This document shows positions 1-8,800 of a DNA stretch of 34,271 bases, one piece after another. Below the pieces are notes generated by a model, which made no database searches, had not been told where the DNA came from, and saw nothing but the letters and a program-made list of their open reading frames with translations. Positions within the stretch are counted from its first letter, which is position 1; every line of letters begins with the position of its first letter. The DNA comes from Crocinitomix sp. (GTDB lineage Bacteria; Bacteroidota; Bacteroidia; Flavobacteriales_D; Crocinitomicaceae). The position numbers were made by a program, and so were the translations under genes. The DNA lies in NCBI GenBank assembly GCA_013138735.1, contig WTCE01000105.1:1-34271 (forward strand). Direction: 5' to 3'.

Positions 1-382
1 AAATCATTATACGTCTGCTGTCTGGATTGTTATTAATATGATCAATTGCGTTTTGCAACTGATATATACCCTCATTATTCCAATTGCGCCACTGTGCACC
101 ATAAACAGGGCCTAAGTCACCATCCTCATTTGCCCAGGCATCCCAAATTTTAACGCCATTGTCATTAAGGTATTTAATATTGGTGTCTCCTTTGATAAAC
201 CACAAAAGTTCATGAATAATAGACTTAAGATGAAGCTTTTTAGTCGTCACCATTGGAAAACCTTTTGATAAATCAAAGCGCATTTGGTGTCCGAAAATAG
301 CCTTGGTTCCAGTGCCGGTGCGGTCACCTTTTTCAATACCTGTGTCCTTAATAAGTTGGAGTAGCTCCAAGTAGTTTTGCAT
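1..382 (-). CDS. thyA: Thymidylate synthase, N-terminal part (cut by window edge)
   Basis: This is the first 127 residues of thymidylate synthase, which makes dTMP from dUMP using methylenetetrahydrofolate in the cytoplasm. The ATG is at 382-380 and the frame stays open to base 1, so the C-terminal half, including the catalytic cysteine, lies outside the window. The visible part follows E. coli ThyA closely: MQNYLELLQ at the start, the dUMP-phosphate loop [26 protein letters not shown], then [31 protein letters not shown] and PDSRRIM at the edge. Nothing is frameshifted. The neighbour at 564 is divergent, and I see no clear promoter box for thyA in the 181 bases between them. Identity is nearly certain. 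Confidence 0.95.
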   Translation of the reverse strand, partial: MQNYLELLQLIKDTGIEKGDRTGTGTKAIFGHQMRFDLSKGFPMVTTKKLHLKSIIHELLWFIKGDTNIKYLNDNGVKIWDAWANEDGDLGPVYGAQWRNWNNEGIYQLQNAIDHINNNPDSRRIMI

Positions 383-482
383 ATCTAAAAATTAGCTGTA
401 TAAAGTTAAATGTTTGTGTCATCATTGTGGCACACATTATGCATTAAAAATTGAACAAAGAAGAAGTTTTTATCAACAATGC

Positions 483-513
483 TTGTGAAACCGTTGCAAG
501 CCAGTTACATTTG
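483..513 (+). promoter_or_regulatory. Bacteroidota-type promoter for the 564-956 gene
   Basis: TTG at 483-485 (-33 element) is followed after 20 bases by TACATTTG at 506-513, an exact match to the Bacteroidota -7 consensus TAnnTTTG. Transcription would start near 519, leaving a leader of about 45 bases before the ATG at 564. Motif, spacing and orientation all fit; there is no experimental support. Confidence 0.5.
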
Positions 514-563
514 GCGGCATAGAAAAAAGCTAAAACATTTTTTTCTGTAAAAGAATTTAGAAT

Positions 564-956
564 ATGAAAGGAATTTTAATCACATTATTTACCCTGTTAT
601 TATTTACAAGTTTAAAGGCACAAGATTTACCAAAGGCTTGCTTTGGTAGCTATGGTGGTGAAATGCCGAGTTATAATGTAGAGGTTGATGGTGCTTCAAT
701 TCAAATCGAAAAGCATGATGTTTTTATAACAATAACCGAAGAAGAAGTTGTTTATGTTGGTGGGAAACTAGAGCTTTCTGGAGCATATTCAGTGTTCAAG
801 CAAAGCAAGAATGAATACGTGATTAAGTCAATATTGACAAATGGAAAATCATTGACTTACGAGTTAGATTTTATTTGGAATAAGAAAGAAGAGAAGATTT
901 ATATTACTCCAAAAAACGGTCAATCTGAGGCTGAGTTGGAGAAACTAGATGCTTAA
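564..956 (+). CDS. Small secreted protein of unknown function
   Basis: This 130-residue protein belongs to no family I recognise. Residues 1-19 form a clear Sec signal peptide (hydrophobic LITLFTLLLFTSL, then KAQ and the mature start DLPKACFGSYGG), so it should be exported to the periplasm or surface. The mature part looks like an all-beta domain of about 110 residues with alternating short strands (VFITITEEEVVYVGGKLEL, EYVIKSILT, LTYELDFIW, KIYITPK) and a single cysteine. There is no lipobox, membrane helix or T9SS C-terminal domain. It has its own promoter-like element upstream. Its stop overlaps the stop of the facing sensor-cyclase gene: TTAA at 953-956 ends both. Signal peptide, promoter and beta-rich composition argue that it is a real gene. 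Confidence 0.7.
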   Translation: MKGILITLFTLLLFTSLKAQDLPKACFGSYGGEMPSYNVEVDGASIQIEKHDVFITITEEEVVYVGGKLELSGAYSVFKQSKNEYVIKSILTNGKSLTYELDFIWNKKEEKIYITPKNGQSEAELEKLDA

Positions 957-3900
957 TCTTTATACTCGTCTCGCGCATAACGCTCTTCAATTTCACGAAT
1001 GTGTTTTTCCTTCTTAACTTGTCTTAGCTTAATTGCTGATTTTGTAAAGTAAGTGTGTTGGTTTAAGAATTTGATTTGAATCTCATCCCATAAACGATCA
1101 CTATTCAATTTACCATGTTCGCGTAGTTCTCTTCTTAAATAGTCGGCAATTACATGGAAATCATCTCGCCCTAAATAATCCAAATCAGCATCACACATAA
1201 TTTGTTCTAAATGTGTTTTAGGACTTTGCGGAATTTCAGTCGATTTGATTAAACCGTCTATTACGTCAAGTTGAATATCAGTATAACCGTATTTAGGTAA
1301 TATTTCTCGCGCCATTCGGATACCGATATCTTCGTTTTTATCATATTGTTCAACAAATCCAGCATCATGATAGGTAGCGGCAGATTTGAGTAAGAAAAGA
1401 TCTTCATCTGTAATTCCTTCCATAATCGCTAATCTTTCAACGGCCTGGGTTACATCAATCGTATGGTTTATACTATGGTAAAGTAGTTTTGGTGAAAGCG
1501 CATCCTCCAATATTTTCATAATGTGACGCTCTGCTTTCATATAGTTGATTGAACTATAAAGGTGCAAGTCAACAATCTTCCAGAAATCTTCATTTGGAAC
1601 TAGGCCTTCGCCGTCTATCGAAAGTTCAGGTTTTATGCCTTTCACGTAGAACATGTCTAGCATTCCCTTATGCTTCGTTTGAATTTTACCACGGTAAACG
1701 CAGTCAAAATAAGGGGCAATAAATTCGTAGGTATTTCCAGATACATTTACAGTTCCTGGCTGACCATGCATTTCCATTCGCTGGGCTTGGTTCACAGTTG
1801 AGCCCCAAATATCATAGGCAAATCGCTTCAATCCAATTACGCCCGCAATAACTTCTCCGGTATTAATACCAATTCTAATTTTCCAAGCTTGTTCACCACG
1901 TTTTTTGGCTTCTTCAGAAAAATTAAGCATGAAGTTTTTGATTTCCAAAGCCGCCAAGGTTACTTCAATCGCATTACTCTTGTTTCGAATTGGTACCCCA
2001 CCTGCGCACATGTATGAATCGCCAATGGTTTTAATTTTTTCAAGGTCATATTTCTCAATAATCTCATCAAAAGCCGAGAAATAATCATCCAATTGCTGCA
2101 CCAATTCTTGCGGTTTCATGTCCTCCGCAATTTTTGAAAAGCCTACAAAATCTGTAAATAGTACGGATACATTTTTATAATAACGTGCTTTGGATCTTCC
2201 TTTGTTTTTCAACTCCTCAGCTGTTCCAACGGGTAAAATGTTTAACAATAATTGCTCTACTTTTTCTTTCTCCTTTTCAAGCAATTCATTTTGATGCTCA
2301 ATTTTTGCCTTTTGGATTTCTACCTTTTGTTTTTGATCTTGAATTTTTTTACTTTGTTCGGTAACTTGACGTGTACGTTTCACAACCTCAATTTCCAAAC
2401 GTACTTTCTGCCTTCTGATTTTATCAATTCTTCGGCGATAAAAGAATAAGCCAAGTGCAATTAATAATATACCGACTAAAATTCTAAACCACCAGGTTAA
2501 CCAAAAGGGCGGGGTAATGTTAATGGTAACTGTTGTAGGTTCGTCTGACCATTCGCCGTCTGCACTTTGAGCATATACTTCTAATAAATAGCTGCCATGA
2601 TCGATATTCATGTAGGTTACCTTGTTTTCTTGATCGAGGTAACTGTATTCCGTCTCGTGACCTTCTAGGCGATACTTATAACGGTTTTGCTCAGGGTTTG
2701 AGTAGTTTGTGGCAGCAAACTGGAACGTAAGGTCGTTTTGATCATAATTAAGCTCTAAAACGTCTGTAACAAGAATGTTTTCTGCAATAATTGTGCGTGA
2801 CTTGCTGTTTTTGGCTGAAAGGGTTATTTCTGAAACAATAGCCTTTGGTGGATTGGGGTTATTGGTAATTGCTTTTGGGTCGAATATATTGTAGCCCTTG
2901 ATTCCACCAAAATAAAGCAGCCCTTTAGATGTTTTTAAATAAGCCCCTGTATTAAATTCATTACTCTGTAAACCATCTTTAACACTGTAGTTTGTAAATT
3001 TTTCCGTTTTCGGATTAAGTTTTGAAATTCCTTTATTGGTACTCGCCCAAATTAAACCGTCATCATCTTCTAACAGCCCGTAAATTACATTGTTTGATAA
3101 TCCTTCTAATTCTGTGAAGTTCTTAGTTTCTCTAGTAACGAGATCCAATTTTTTTATTCCTTCTCCAAATGTTCCCAACCACATACTGCCCGGTTCGGTT
3201 TGAAGCAAACAAGTGATTTGCGCATTGGATTCGTCGTGGTCTTTAATATTACAATACTCAAAATCAAAGCTGTTTTCTGAGTTTTCATGTACAGCATAAA
3301 GTCCTTTATTACTAGTAACTACCCATGTTTGGTCAGAAAGGTCTTTGTAAATCACTTTTACAGAGCCTTCTCCAAGGCCATTTCCACTGGCATAAAAACC
3401 AAAGTCTTTTGTTGATTTATCTATGATTGTTAATCCTTCGCGTGAGGCAATCCAAAGGCGATTGGAGTCTGCCGGAATAATCGCATAAACGCGCACATCT
3501 CTGCTAATGTCATCTGGCAGAAAATCTACCGGTTTCAATTCACTTTTAAACGTTTGTAAATCGAGAATGTTAAGAATATAAACACCGTCTTCATATCCAA
3601 GCCAAATTTTATCGTCGTTTTCAACATAAATAGACAATAAGCGGTGTGTTGCATTAATATCTCTTACGATATGATAATACTGTTGCTTTTCATAATTGTA
3701 AACCGTTAAATCCTTCTTAGTGCCAATGTATGTGTTTCCAATATTATCTTCTGCAAATGACCAAACACTATAATCAATCAATCCTTTCGCAGGGTCGTTA
3801 TTTAATGAAATAGTGGTAAAGCCTTGCTTATATTTATCGAATTTGGAAACACCTTGCTCTGTCCCAATCCAAAACACGCCCGACTCATCTTCATAAATAC

Positions 3901-4834
3901 ATGAAATTTCATTGTCGGCTATAGATGAGTTGTCAAGTGGGTTGTTTTGGTATTGCGAAATGATTTGTCGGTCATCTTCTGTTTCTTGAATCAAAAATAA
4001 ACCTGCAGCCTCTGTTCCTACCCAAGTATTGTTTGCATCTTCAATATAGAGGCAGTTAATGCTTCCGTAGCGGATATCAGTATATTCCGTATAAACTTGG
4101 AGTCGCATTTCGTCATCAACATAAAAAAGTCCTTTTTTAGTTAATACCATTAAATTACCATCAGGTGCTTTGTAATAATCGTTGACTGGAGCTATGGTAA
4201 AGATGGAGTTATAATCAATGGGTTTAAATTTTTTATAAGGATAGTCTGAGTAGTAAGTTTCACCAGATTCAGTTCCTACCCACATTAAATTGTTTTCATC
4301 AATGAAAATGGCGCTTAATTCCGCATTGCCTTCAACTGATTTGATTGTTTCAATTTTTTTGGTCTTAAGGTTTATTTTGTTGATTCCGTTTTTTTCTGTT
4401 AGTGCCCAAAGGTTGCCATCTTTATCAAAAGTTAGTGAGGTGAAAATATAACCATTTAGGTTAGGGAAAGTTGTTCGGCTTATCCGCTCTACGTTATAGT
4501 TTTTCGGGTCCATTTTTCCAATTCCACGGTTCGTTCCAAACCATAACATTCCAGCTTGATCTTTATCTAGAAAATGAATGTAATTGTTGGGAATTGAATT
4601 GGCATCAACGGGATTGTGTTTGAAGGTTTTAAATGAATAACCGTCATAACGATTAATTCCATCTTGTGTAGAAATCCAAATGAAACCGTAGGGGCCCTGA
4701 ACAATTCCTGTAACCGAGCTTTGAGAAAGTCCGTCGTCTAATGAATAGGTGTCAAACTTAATCGTTTTTTGCTGCCCGTATGAGTTTACCGATAAGAGAA
4801 GTAGCAGTATGAGACGGGTCAGTGTTTTTATCAT
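953..4834 (-). CDS. Reg_prop/Y_Y_Y transmembrane sensor with adenylate cyclase and HD domains
   Basis: This 1293-residue membrane protein carries a signal peptide (1-20), then about a dozen propeller repeats of Reg_prop type (about 30-655, recurrent W.GT..G..K.D), a Y_Y_Y immunoglobulin-like domain (about 700-775) and one membrane helix (about 779-798). A coiled coil (about 803-865) leads to a class III nucleotide cyclase (about 888-1066) and a C-terminal HD domain (about 1115-1290). The cyclase keeps metal aspartates D895 and D939 and catalytic N1015 and R1019. K935 and D1008 at the base-selecting positions indicate ATP rather than GTP. The HD domain shows H1124, H1156-D1157 and D1217. The expected role is to sense a periplasmic ligand and make cAMP inside; the HD domain may hydrolyse a nucleotide, which is inference. 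It is last in the operon, 5 bases after the phosphatase gene. Usual Reg_prop partners are histidine kinases, so the cyclase-HD output is uncommon. Confidence 0.9.
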   Translation of the reverse strand: MIKTLTRLILLLLLSVNSYGQQKTIKFDTYSLDDGLSQSSVTGIVQGPYGFIWISTQDGINRYDGYSFKTFKHNPVDANSIPNNYIHFLDKDQAGMLWFGTNRGIGKMDPKNYNVERISRTTFPNLNGYIFTSLTFDKDGNLWALTEKNGINKINLKTKKIETIKSVEGNAELSAIFIDENNLMWVGTESGETYYSDYPYKKFKPIDYNSIFTIAPVNDYYKAPDGNLMVLTKKGLFYVDDEMRLQVYTEYTDIRYGSINCLYIEDANNTWVGTEAAGLFLIQETEDDRQIISQYQNNPLDNSSIADNEISCIYEDESGVFWIGTEQGVSKFDKYKQGFTTISLNNDPAKGLIDYSVWSFAEDNIGNTYIGTKKDLTVYNYEKQQYYHIVRDINATHRLLSIYVENDDKIWLGYEDGVYILNILDLQTFKSELKPVDFLPDDISRDVRVYAIIPADSNRLWIASREGLTIIDKSTKDFGFYASGNGLGEGSVKVIYKDLSDQTWVVTSNKGLYAVHENSENSFDFEYCNIKDHDESNAQITCLLQTEPGSMWLGTFGEGIKKLDLVTRETKNFTELEGLSNNVIYGLLEDDDGLIWASTNKGISKLNPKTEKFTNYSVKDGLQSNEFNTGAYLKTSKGLLYFGGIKGYNIFDPKAITNNPNPPKAIVSEITLSAKNSKSRTIIAENILVTDVLELNYDQNDLTFQFAATNYSNPEQNRYKYRLEGHETEYSYLDQENKVTYMNIDHGSYLLEVYAQSADGEWSDEPTTVTINITPPFWLTWWFRILVGILLIALGLFFYRRRIDKIRRQKVRLEIEVVKRTRQVTEQSKKIQDQKQKVEIQKAKIEHQNELLEKEKEKVEQLLLNILPVGTAEELKNKGRSKARYYKNVSVLFTDFVGFSKIAEDMKPQELVQQLDDYFSAFDEIIEKYDLEKIKTIGDSYMCAGGVPIRNKSNAIEVTLAALEIKNFMLNFSEEAKKRGEQAWKIRIGINTGEVIAGVIGLKRFAYDIWGSTVNQAQRMEMHGQPGTVNVSGNTYEFIAPYFDCVYRGKIQTKHKGMLDMFYVKGIKPELSIDGEGLVPNEDFWKIVDLHLYSSINYMKAERHIMKILEDALSPKLLYHSINHTIDVTQAVERLAIMEGITDEDLFLLKSAATYHDAGFVEQYDKNEDIGIRMAREILPKYGYTDIQLDVIDGLIKSTEIPQSPKTHLEQIMCDADLDYLGRDDFHVIADYLRRELREHGKLNSDRLWDEIQIKFLNQHTYFTKSAIKLRQVKKEKHIREIEERYARDEYKD

Positions 4835-4839
4835 TTGGC

Positions 4840-6666
4840 TTAAATTCTTACTCCTACTACTAAAATATCATCTACTTGTTCAAAAGAACCTTGCCATTCG
4901 AACATTGTTTTTTGTAGGTATTTTTTCTGTTTAGACATTTCTTCTTTGTGCACTGATAACAAGTGCTGTCGGAAGCGATTATAAAGGAATTTTTTCCCGC
5001 GCTCACCACCAAACTGATCTGCATATCCATCACTAAATAAATAGATTACATCTCCTTTTTGAAGTTGCACTTTATGTTGGTTATATTTTTTGCTTCCTGG
5101 ATCAAAAGAGCCAATTGCAAACTTATCCGCTTTAATAATCATAAACTCGCCATCACGAATAATGTATAGTGGATTATTTGCCCCAGCATAGAATAATTCC
5201 ATTTTTTCATAATCAATAGAGCAAAGGGCAATATCCATTCCGTCTCTAATTTGATTTTCTTCTCTACTTTTATTCAATGATTCGTTTACGAATTTATTGA
5301 GATGATCCAAAATTTCTGCTGGCTCAGTCACATTATGTTCACGAATAGATGTGTTTAATCCATTGGCGCCTACTAGACTCATAAATGCACCAGGCACACC
5401 GTGTCCAGTACAATCAACTGCCGCAAAAAAGTTTGCTTTTTCTGTTTTTTCAAACCAGTAAAAATCTCCCGAAACAATGTCCTTTGGTTTGTATAAAACA
5501 AAGGAATCTGGACATATTGAATTGATTACTTCTTTTGGGGGAAGGATAGAGTTTTGTAATCGTTTTGCATAACGGATACTTGCTGTTACGGCTTTATATA
5601 AATCTTCTAATTTTAATCGTTGACGCTCATTTTCATCACGTTGTCTTACAACCTCTTCAGTTCGTTCTTTTACTTTTTGCTCTAATATTCGTTCTGTTTC
5701 TGCCAACTCATCACGCATTTTTAATAAGGCATGGCCCAATACATCTTCATTACTCAAGGGCTGATAAGGTGAATTAAAATTACTTTGTCCAACCTCTTCG
5801 GCAAAATGGGTGGTTTTTTTCATGCCATCTACCAGGTCTACCACGGCCGAGGACATATCACCTATTTCGTCATTTCTAATTTCAATTTTTTGTCTTGGAA
5901 AAATACCCTTACCTAATGACAATAGTACTTCGCGTAAATTATTAACTGGCTTTACAATTGTATTTGTTGTAAATACCGCAATGAAAATTGCAAAAATAAT
6001 TAAACAAGCTCCTAACCACCAATAGATGCGGAGGGATTGGAATTTTGTTCTAGATTCACCAGAGGATAAACGCACCAAGTCTAATGCATCCTTTTGTTTA
6101 TTAACAACGCTTTCTTCTAAGAACCCCAGATTTTTAAATAAATCTGTCATGTCTTCACCTACACCATTTTGATCAACTAAGCCCCGTGCCGAAAAAACAT
6201 TGAAAGCGTCATCATAACTACTAATGTTGGGCAAATAATCCATCATTTGCTGGTAGTTTGCAAACAAAGTGACATATTGATCCTTTAATACTTTAAATAG
6301 GTCTAAGTCATCCTCATCTGTCCATTTTTTAGAAATGTTTTCAAGCTTCTCAATTGTTGCTGGAATGTCTGTATCAATGATGGCTTTAAAACGCATTTTA
6401 TGATCAACGTCATTTCGGCTTTGGTCATTAACCCACTGTGCAGCCAATTGTCTAGACTCCGTTGTAAGAGATTGCAGACCAATTACATACTCTTTTGAAG
6501 GAGTTAAAACATTAATTAGTTGATTGGAGGTTTTATCGTTTTCCTGAAACGTTTCAATCCCATTATTTACAGCTAAAAAAGTGGCACCAAAGACCACAAT
6601 TATGAATAGAATAAGAACTCCAAATCCGGTTCCAATCTTTTTTCCTATTGTAAATCTAAAGCTCAT
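4840..6666 (-). CDS. Membrane HAMP-domain PP2C/SpoIIE-type serine phosphatase
   Basis: This 608-residue protein has an N-terminal helix (about 14-33), an extracytoplasmic helical sensor (34-213), a second helix (about 215-233), HAMP (about 234-290), a coiled coil (about 312-355) and a PP2C/SpoIIE phosphatase domain (about 370-608). Metal-binding motifs are all present: SGDFYW (D401), DCTGHGVPGAFMS (D418), SDGYADQFGG (D546) and QVDDILVVGV (D599). It should dephosphorylate a serine/threonine-phosphorylated protein in response to a periplasmic signal passed through HAMP. Such domains often act on STAS anti-anti-sigma factors, but none is encoded nearby, so its substrate is unknown. It lies between the TPR gene (27 bases upstream) and the cyclase gene (5 bases downstream), consistent with one transcript. 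The ATG at 6666 begins a typical short cytoplasmic tail (MSFRFTIGKK). Confidence 0.9.
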   Translation of the reverse strand: MSFRFTIGKKIGTGFGVLILFIIVVFGATFLAVNNGIETFQENDKTSNQLINVLTPSKEYVIGLQSLTTESRQLAAQWVNDQSRNDVDHKMRFKAIIDTDIPATIEKLENISKKWTDEDDLDLFKVLKDQYVTLFANYQQMMDYLPNISSYDDAFNVFSARGLVDQNGVGEDMTDLFKNLGFLEESVVNKQKDALDLVRLSSGESRTKFQSLRIYWWLGACLIIFAIFIAVFTTNTIVKPVNNLREVLLSLGKGIFPRQKIEIRNDEIGDMSSAVVDLVDGMKKTTHFAEEVGQSNFNSPYQPLSNEDVLGHALLKMRDELAETERILEQKVKERTEEVVRQRDENERQRLKLEDLYKAVTASIRYAKRLQNSILPPKEVINSICPDSFVLYKPKDIVSGDFYWFEKTEKANFFAAVDCTGHGVPGAFMSLVGANGLNTSIREHNVTEPAEILDHLNKFVNESLNKSREENQIRDGMDIALCSIDYEKMELFYAGANNPLYIIRDGEFMIIKADKFAIGSFDPGSKKYNQHKVQLQKGDVIYLFSDGYADQFGGERGKKFLYNRFRQHLLSVHKEEMSKQKKYLQKTMFEWQGSFEQVDDILVVGVRI

Positions 6667-6693
6667 AGTTCTGGTGGCACTGGAGTTGTTTAG

Positions 6694-7707
6694 TTATGGA
6701 TTCTCAAGAGCAAATAATATTTTTTTGAATTTTTCTGCTTGTTCTAAATCTATTAAAGTTTGCGTATAAACTCTTAGCAATTGTCTTACGTTTTCAATAT
6801 CAGCAGGATGCGTATTATGGCGTTCTAAATAGGTGCCTATATTATGTTGGTCAACCAACTTCTGATATTTCAAATACATTTCATTATTATTCAAACCATA
6901 ATAACAGCCCATTAATGCTTCTTGCACTGCTTTGTTATTTGGGTCTAAACGTTCAGCGCGGTGTAAGTAAGGAAGTGCTTTTAAAAATGCTTCTTCCGAC
7001 TTTTTTTGGTTTAAAATTATTCCTTCAAGCGTTATTCCATCTGCAGGAATAGTGATAATATAATCTACACCAATATTGTAATATACGATACCAATATTAA
7101 AATTGGCTTTAAAGTCTAACGAGTCAAATACCAATACCTTGTTGGAATATTCAATTGCTTTTTCTCGCAACTGCATTTTCTTAGTTGGCTCTACAATATC
7201 CACCTTTTTAAGGTATTCTGATCCTACGGCATTATAATAGTTAATATTAGTAACGGTAAAGTCGAAATTAGGATCAATCAGTTTTTTATACTCTCTTGTG
7301 TATATGTTGTAAGATTCTTCAGATTTTTCAAACTCACCATCTTCTATTAAGAGCGTTACAGCGTCGTTAAAATAGCGTACCAAGGTATTGCGTAAATACC
7401 CGTTAATTTTAACAGTATAAAGTCCTACGCTGTCAATCTTTTTTGCGCGAACAAAAGACTCTATAGCAATCTCACGGTAATAAATTTGATCTCCGTTTGA
7501 AATATCGCGGTAAATATGACCACGCAATTGCCATGTTTGCGAATCAAAGCGTTCAATTGAACTAATAGCTGAATCGATAGCAGTTTTTGCGCTTTCATAT
7601 TCACCCGCTTTGTAGAAATCATAGGCTTTTCCAGTCCAAATCTGGGCAAATGAAGATGAGGCCGAAAGCATCACTATTAAGATCGATATGTATCGTATTA
7701 ACTTCAT
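6694..7707 (-). CDS. Periplasmic TPR-like protein in the signalling operon
   Basis: This 337-residue exported protein has a signal peptide (about 1-21, ending SSSFAQ) and then mostly amphipathic helices resembling tetratricopeptide repeats. The clearest pair is near residues 195-280: an ANFNIGIVYYNIGV helix, then LPYLHRAERLDPNNKAVQEALMGCYYGLNN. No catalytic motif is visible, so a protein-binding role is likely. Its ATG is embedded in the stop of the upstream YfiR-like gene (ATGA at 7707-7704), a strong sign of translational coupling, and the phosphatase gene follows after 27 bases. By context it could be a periplasmic adaptor between the YfiR-like protein and one of the two membrane sensors; this is inference. 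Family assignment beyond TPR-like is not possible by eye. Confidence 0.8.
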   Translation of the reverse strand: MKLIRYISILIVMLSASSSFAQIWTGKAYDFYKAGEYESAKTAIDSAISSIERFDSQTWQLRGHIYRDISNGDQIYYREIAIESFVRAKKIDSVGLYTVKINGYLRNTLVRYFNDAVTLLIEDGEFEKSEESYNIYTREYKKLIDPNFDFTVTNINYYNAVGSEYLKKVDIVEPTKKMQLREKAIEYSNKVLVFDSLDFKANFNIGIVYYNIGVDYIITIPADGITLEGIILNQKKSEEAFLKALPYLHRAERLDPNNKAVQEALMGCYYGLNNNEMYLKYQKLVDQHNIGTYLERHNTHPADIENVRQLLRVYTQTLIDLEQAEKFKKILFALENP

Positions 7708-8243
7708 TTTACAACATTGGCCGCCAAGTCTGACAGCTTATCTGCGATTACTAATTTATGCTTTTTTGCGTTACTTTTGTTTATTTCGTATTTCTGTTGA
7801 TTTCCTTCAATGATAAAATTAACAATAGCTCCCTTTGTCAAACCGCCTGCACCTTCAGAAACCAATAAGGTGTTTTCCTTAATGGTAGTTTGCACTAATG
7901 TCTTAATATATTTTGAGTTCTCAGGGGTAACATACAATATATGCGAGTCAGAAATATCTTTTGTCGATTGATAATTTTTAACGACGATCTTTTGACTACC
8001 AATGGATTTGCCTGAGTACTTTTTATTTAATTCACTATAAACACCTGCAGTCTCACCAAAAACACCAATAACAAAATCACCAGTTCTTTTTTCCTTAGGC
8101 CACTCTACAAGTGTTGCAAATGTATAAATATATAAAGCTCTGACAACTGATCGCGTATCAGGCATCTGCGTAGGGCTTGGGGTATTACTCCTAAGTCCTA
8201 CCAGGATTATAATTGTTAACAGTATGTAAGTTACTCTTTTCAA
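7704..8243 (-). CDS. YfiR-like (DUF4154) periplasmic protein
   Basis: This 179-residue protein matches the YfiR/DUF4154 pattern: after the export signal comes ALYIYTFATLVEWP, then FVIGVFGE, a SDSHILYVTPE segment, TLLVSEGAGG and INFII-like strands, ending in an NKSNAKKHKLVIADKL helix. In Pseudomonas, YfiR is a periplasmic inhibitor of the HAMP-containing cyclase YfiN. Here it begins an operon whose third gene is a HAMP membrane protein, so an analogous role is plausible but inferred. The start is TTG at 8243: an in-frame TAG lies four codons upstream, no ATG intervenes, and the first internal ATG (residue 27) would remove the signal peptide. No convincing Shine-Dalgarno precedes it. The ferritin stop is 44 bases upstream, so read-through from ferritin is possible. 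Confidence 0.8.
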   Translation of the reverse strand: MKRVTYILLTIIILVGLRSNTPSPTQMPDTRSVVRALYIYTFATLVEWPKEKRTGDFVIGVFGETAGVYSELNKKYSGKSIGSQKIVVKNYQSTKDISDSHILYVTPENSKYIKTLVQTTIKENTLLVSEGAGGLTKGAIVNFIIEGNQQKYEINKSNAKKHKLVIADKLSDLAANVVK

Positions 8244-8287
8244 AAAATTTGTCTAAATCATTTGAGGCATTACCAAAAGCGTGCCAA

Positions 8288-8800
8288 TTAAATTGCTGTC
8301 TCACTCGGTTTAGCATTCTGGATCGTTTCAAGGTCTCTATCAAAAAGGTAAAGTCCTGCTTTGTCGTTTCCTATCATTTTTAGTTTGTCTAGAATGTTTC
8401 TTGCCAAAGCTTCCTCCTCTAATTGCTCCGCAACATACCATTGCATGAAATTGTGTGTTGAATAATCTTTCTCTTCTAAACAAACGAATACAATTTCATT
8501 AATCATATCTGTGACCTTAAGCTCATGCGTTAACAATAACGTAAAAACGTCTGTTAATGAGTCAAAATCTTGTTGTGGAAGATTTATGGATGGAATTATT
8601 GCTCTACCTCCACGTTCGTTTACAAACCGCACAAGTTTTAACATATGCTCGCGTTCCTCGTCAGAATGTAAGTATAAAAAGTCTGCTGTTCCATTAATTC
8701 CTGAAGACTCAGCCCAAGAAGCCATGGCCAAATAGAGTTGCGAAGATACTGCTTCAGCTTCTATTTGTTTGTTCAATATTTCTTCTACTCTTTTATTCAA
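8288..8800 (-). CDS. ftnA: Bacterial non-haem ferritin
   Basis: This 170-residue iron-storage ferritin should form a cytoplasmic 24-subunit shell that oxidises and stores iron. It follows E. coli FtnA along its length. Ferroxidase residues are in place: E16, Y23, E49 and H52 (DEEREHM), E93 (THELKVT), Q126 and E129 (YVAEQLEEE), and the tail GLYLFDRDLETI is typical. The start is TTG at 8800: AGAAGG lies immediately upstream (8808-8803), no in-frame ATG exists before the upstream stop, and the first internal ATG (residue 26) would delete E16 and Y23. It is divergent from RNase R across a 118-base region that holds a short palindrome (8817-8833) in the presumed ferritin leader. Downstream is the YfiR-like gene on the same strand. 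Confidence 0.95.
   Translation of the reverse strand: MNKRVEEILNKQIEAEAVSSQLYLAMASWAESSGINGTADFLYLHSDEEREHMLKLVRFVNERGGRAIIPSINLPQQDFDSLTDVFTLLLTHELKVTDMINEIVFVCLEEKDYSTHNFMQWYVAEQLEEEALARNILDKLKMIGNDKAGLYLFDRDLETIQNAKPSETAI

Noticed and set aside
6694-7707. TPR protein as a lipoprotein
   Set aside because: The signal region has no lipobox cysteine; it ends in a normal Ala-x-Ala-like site.
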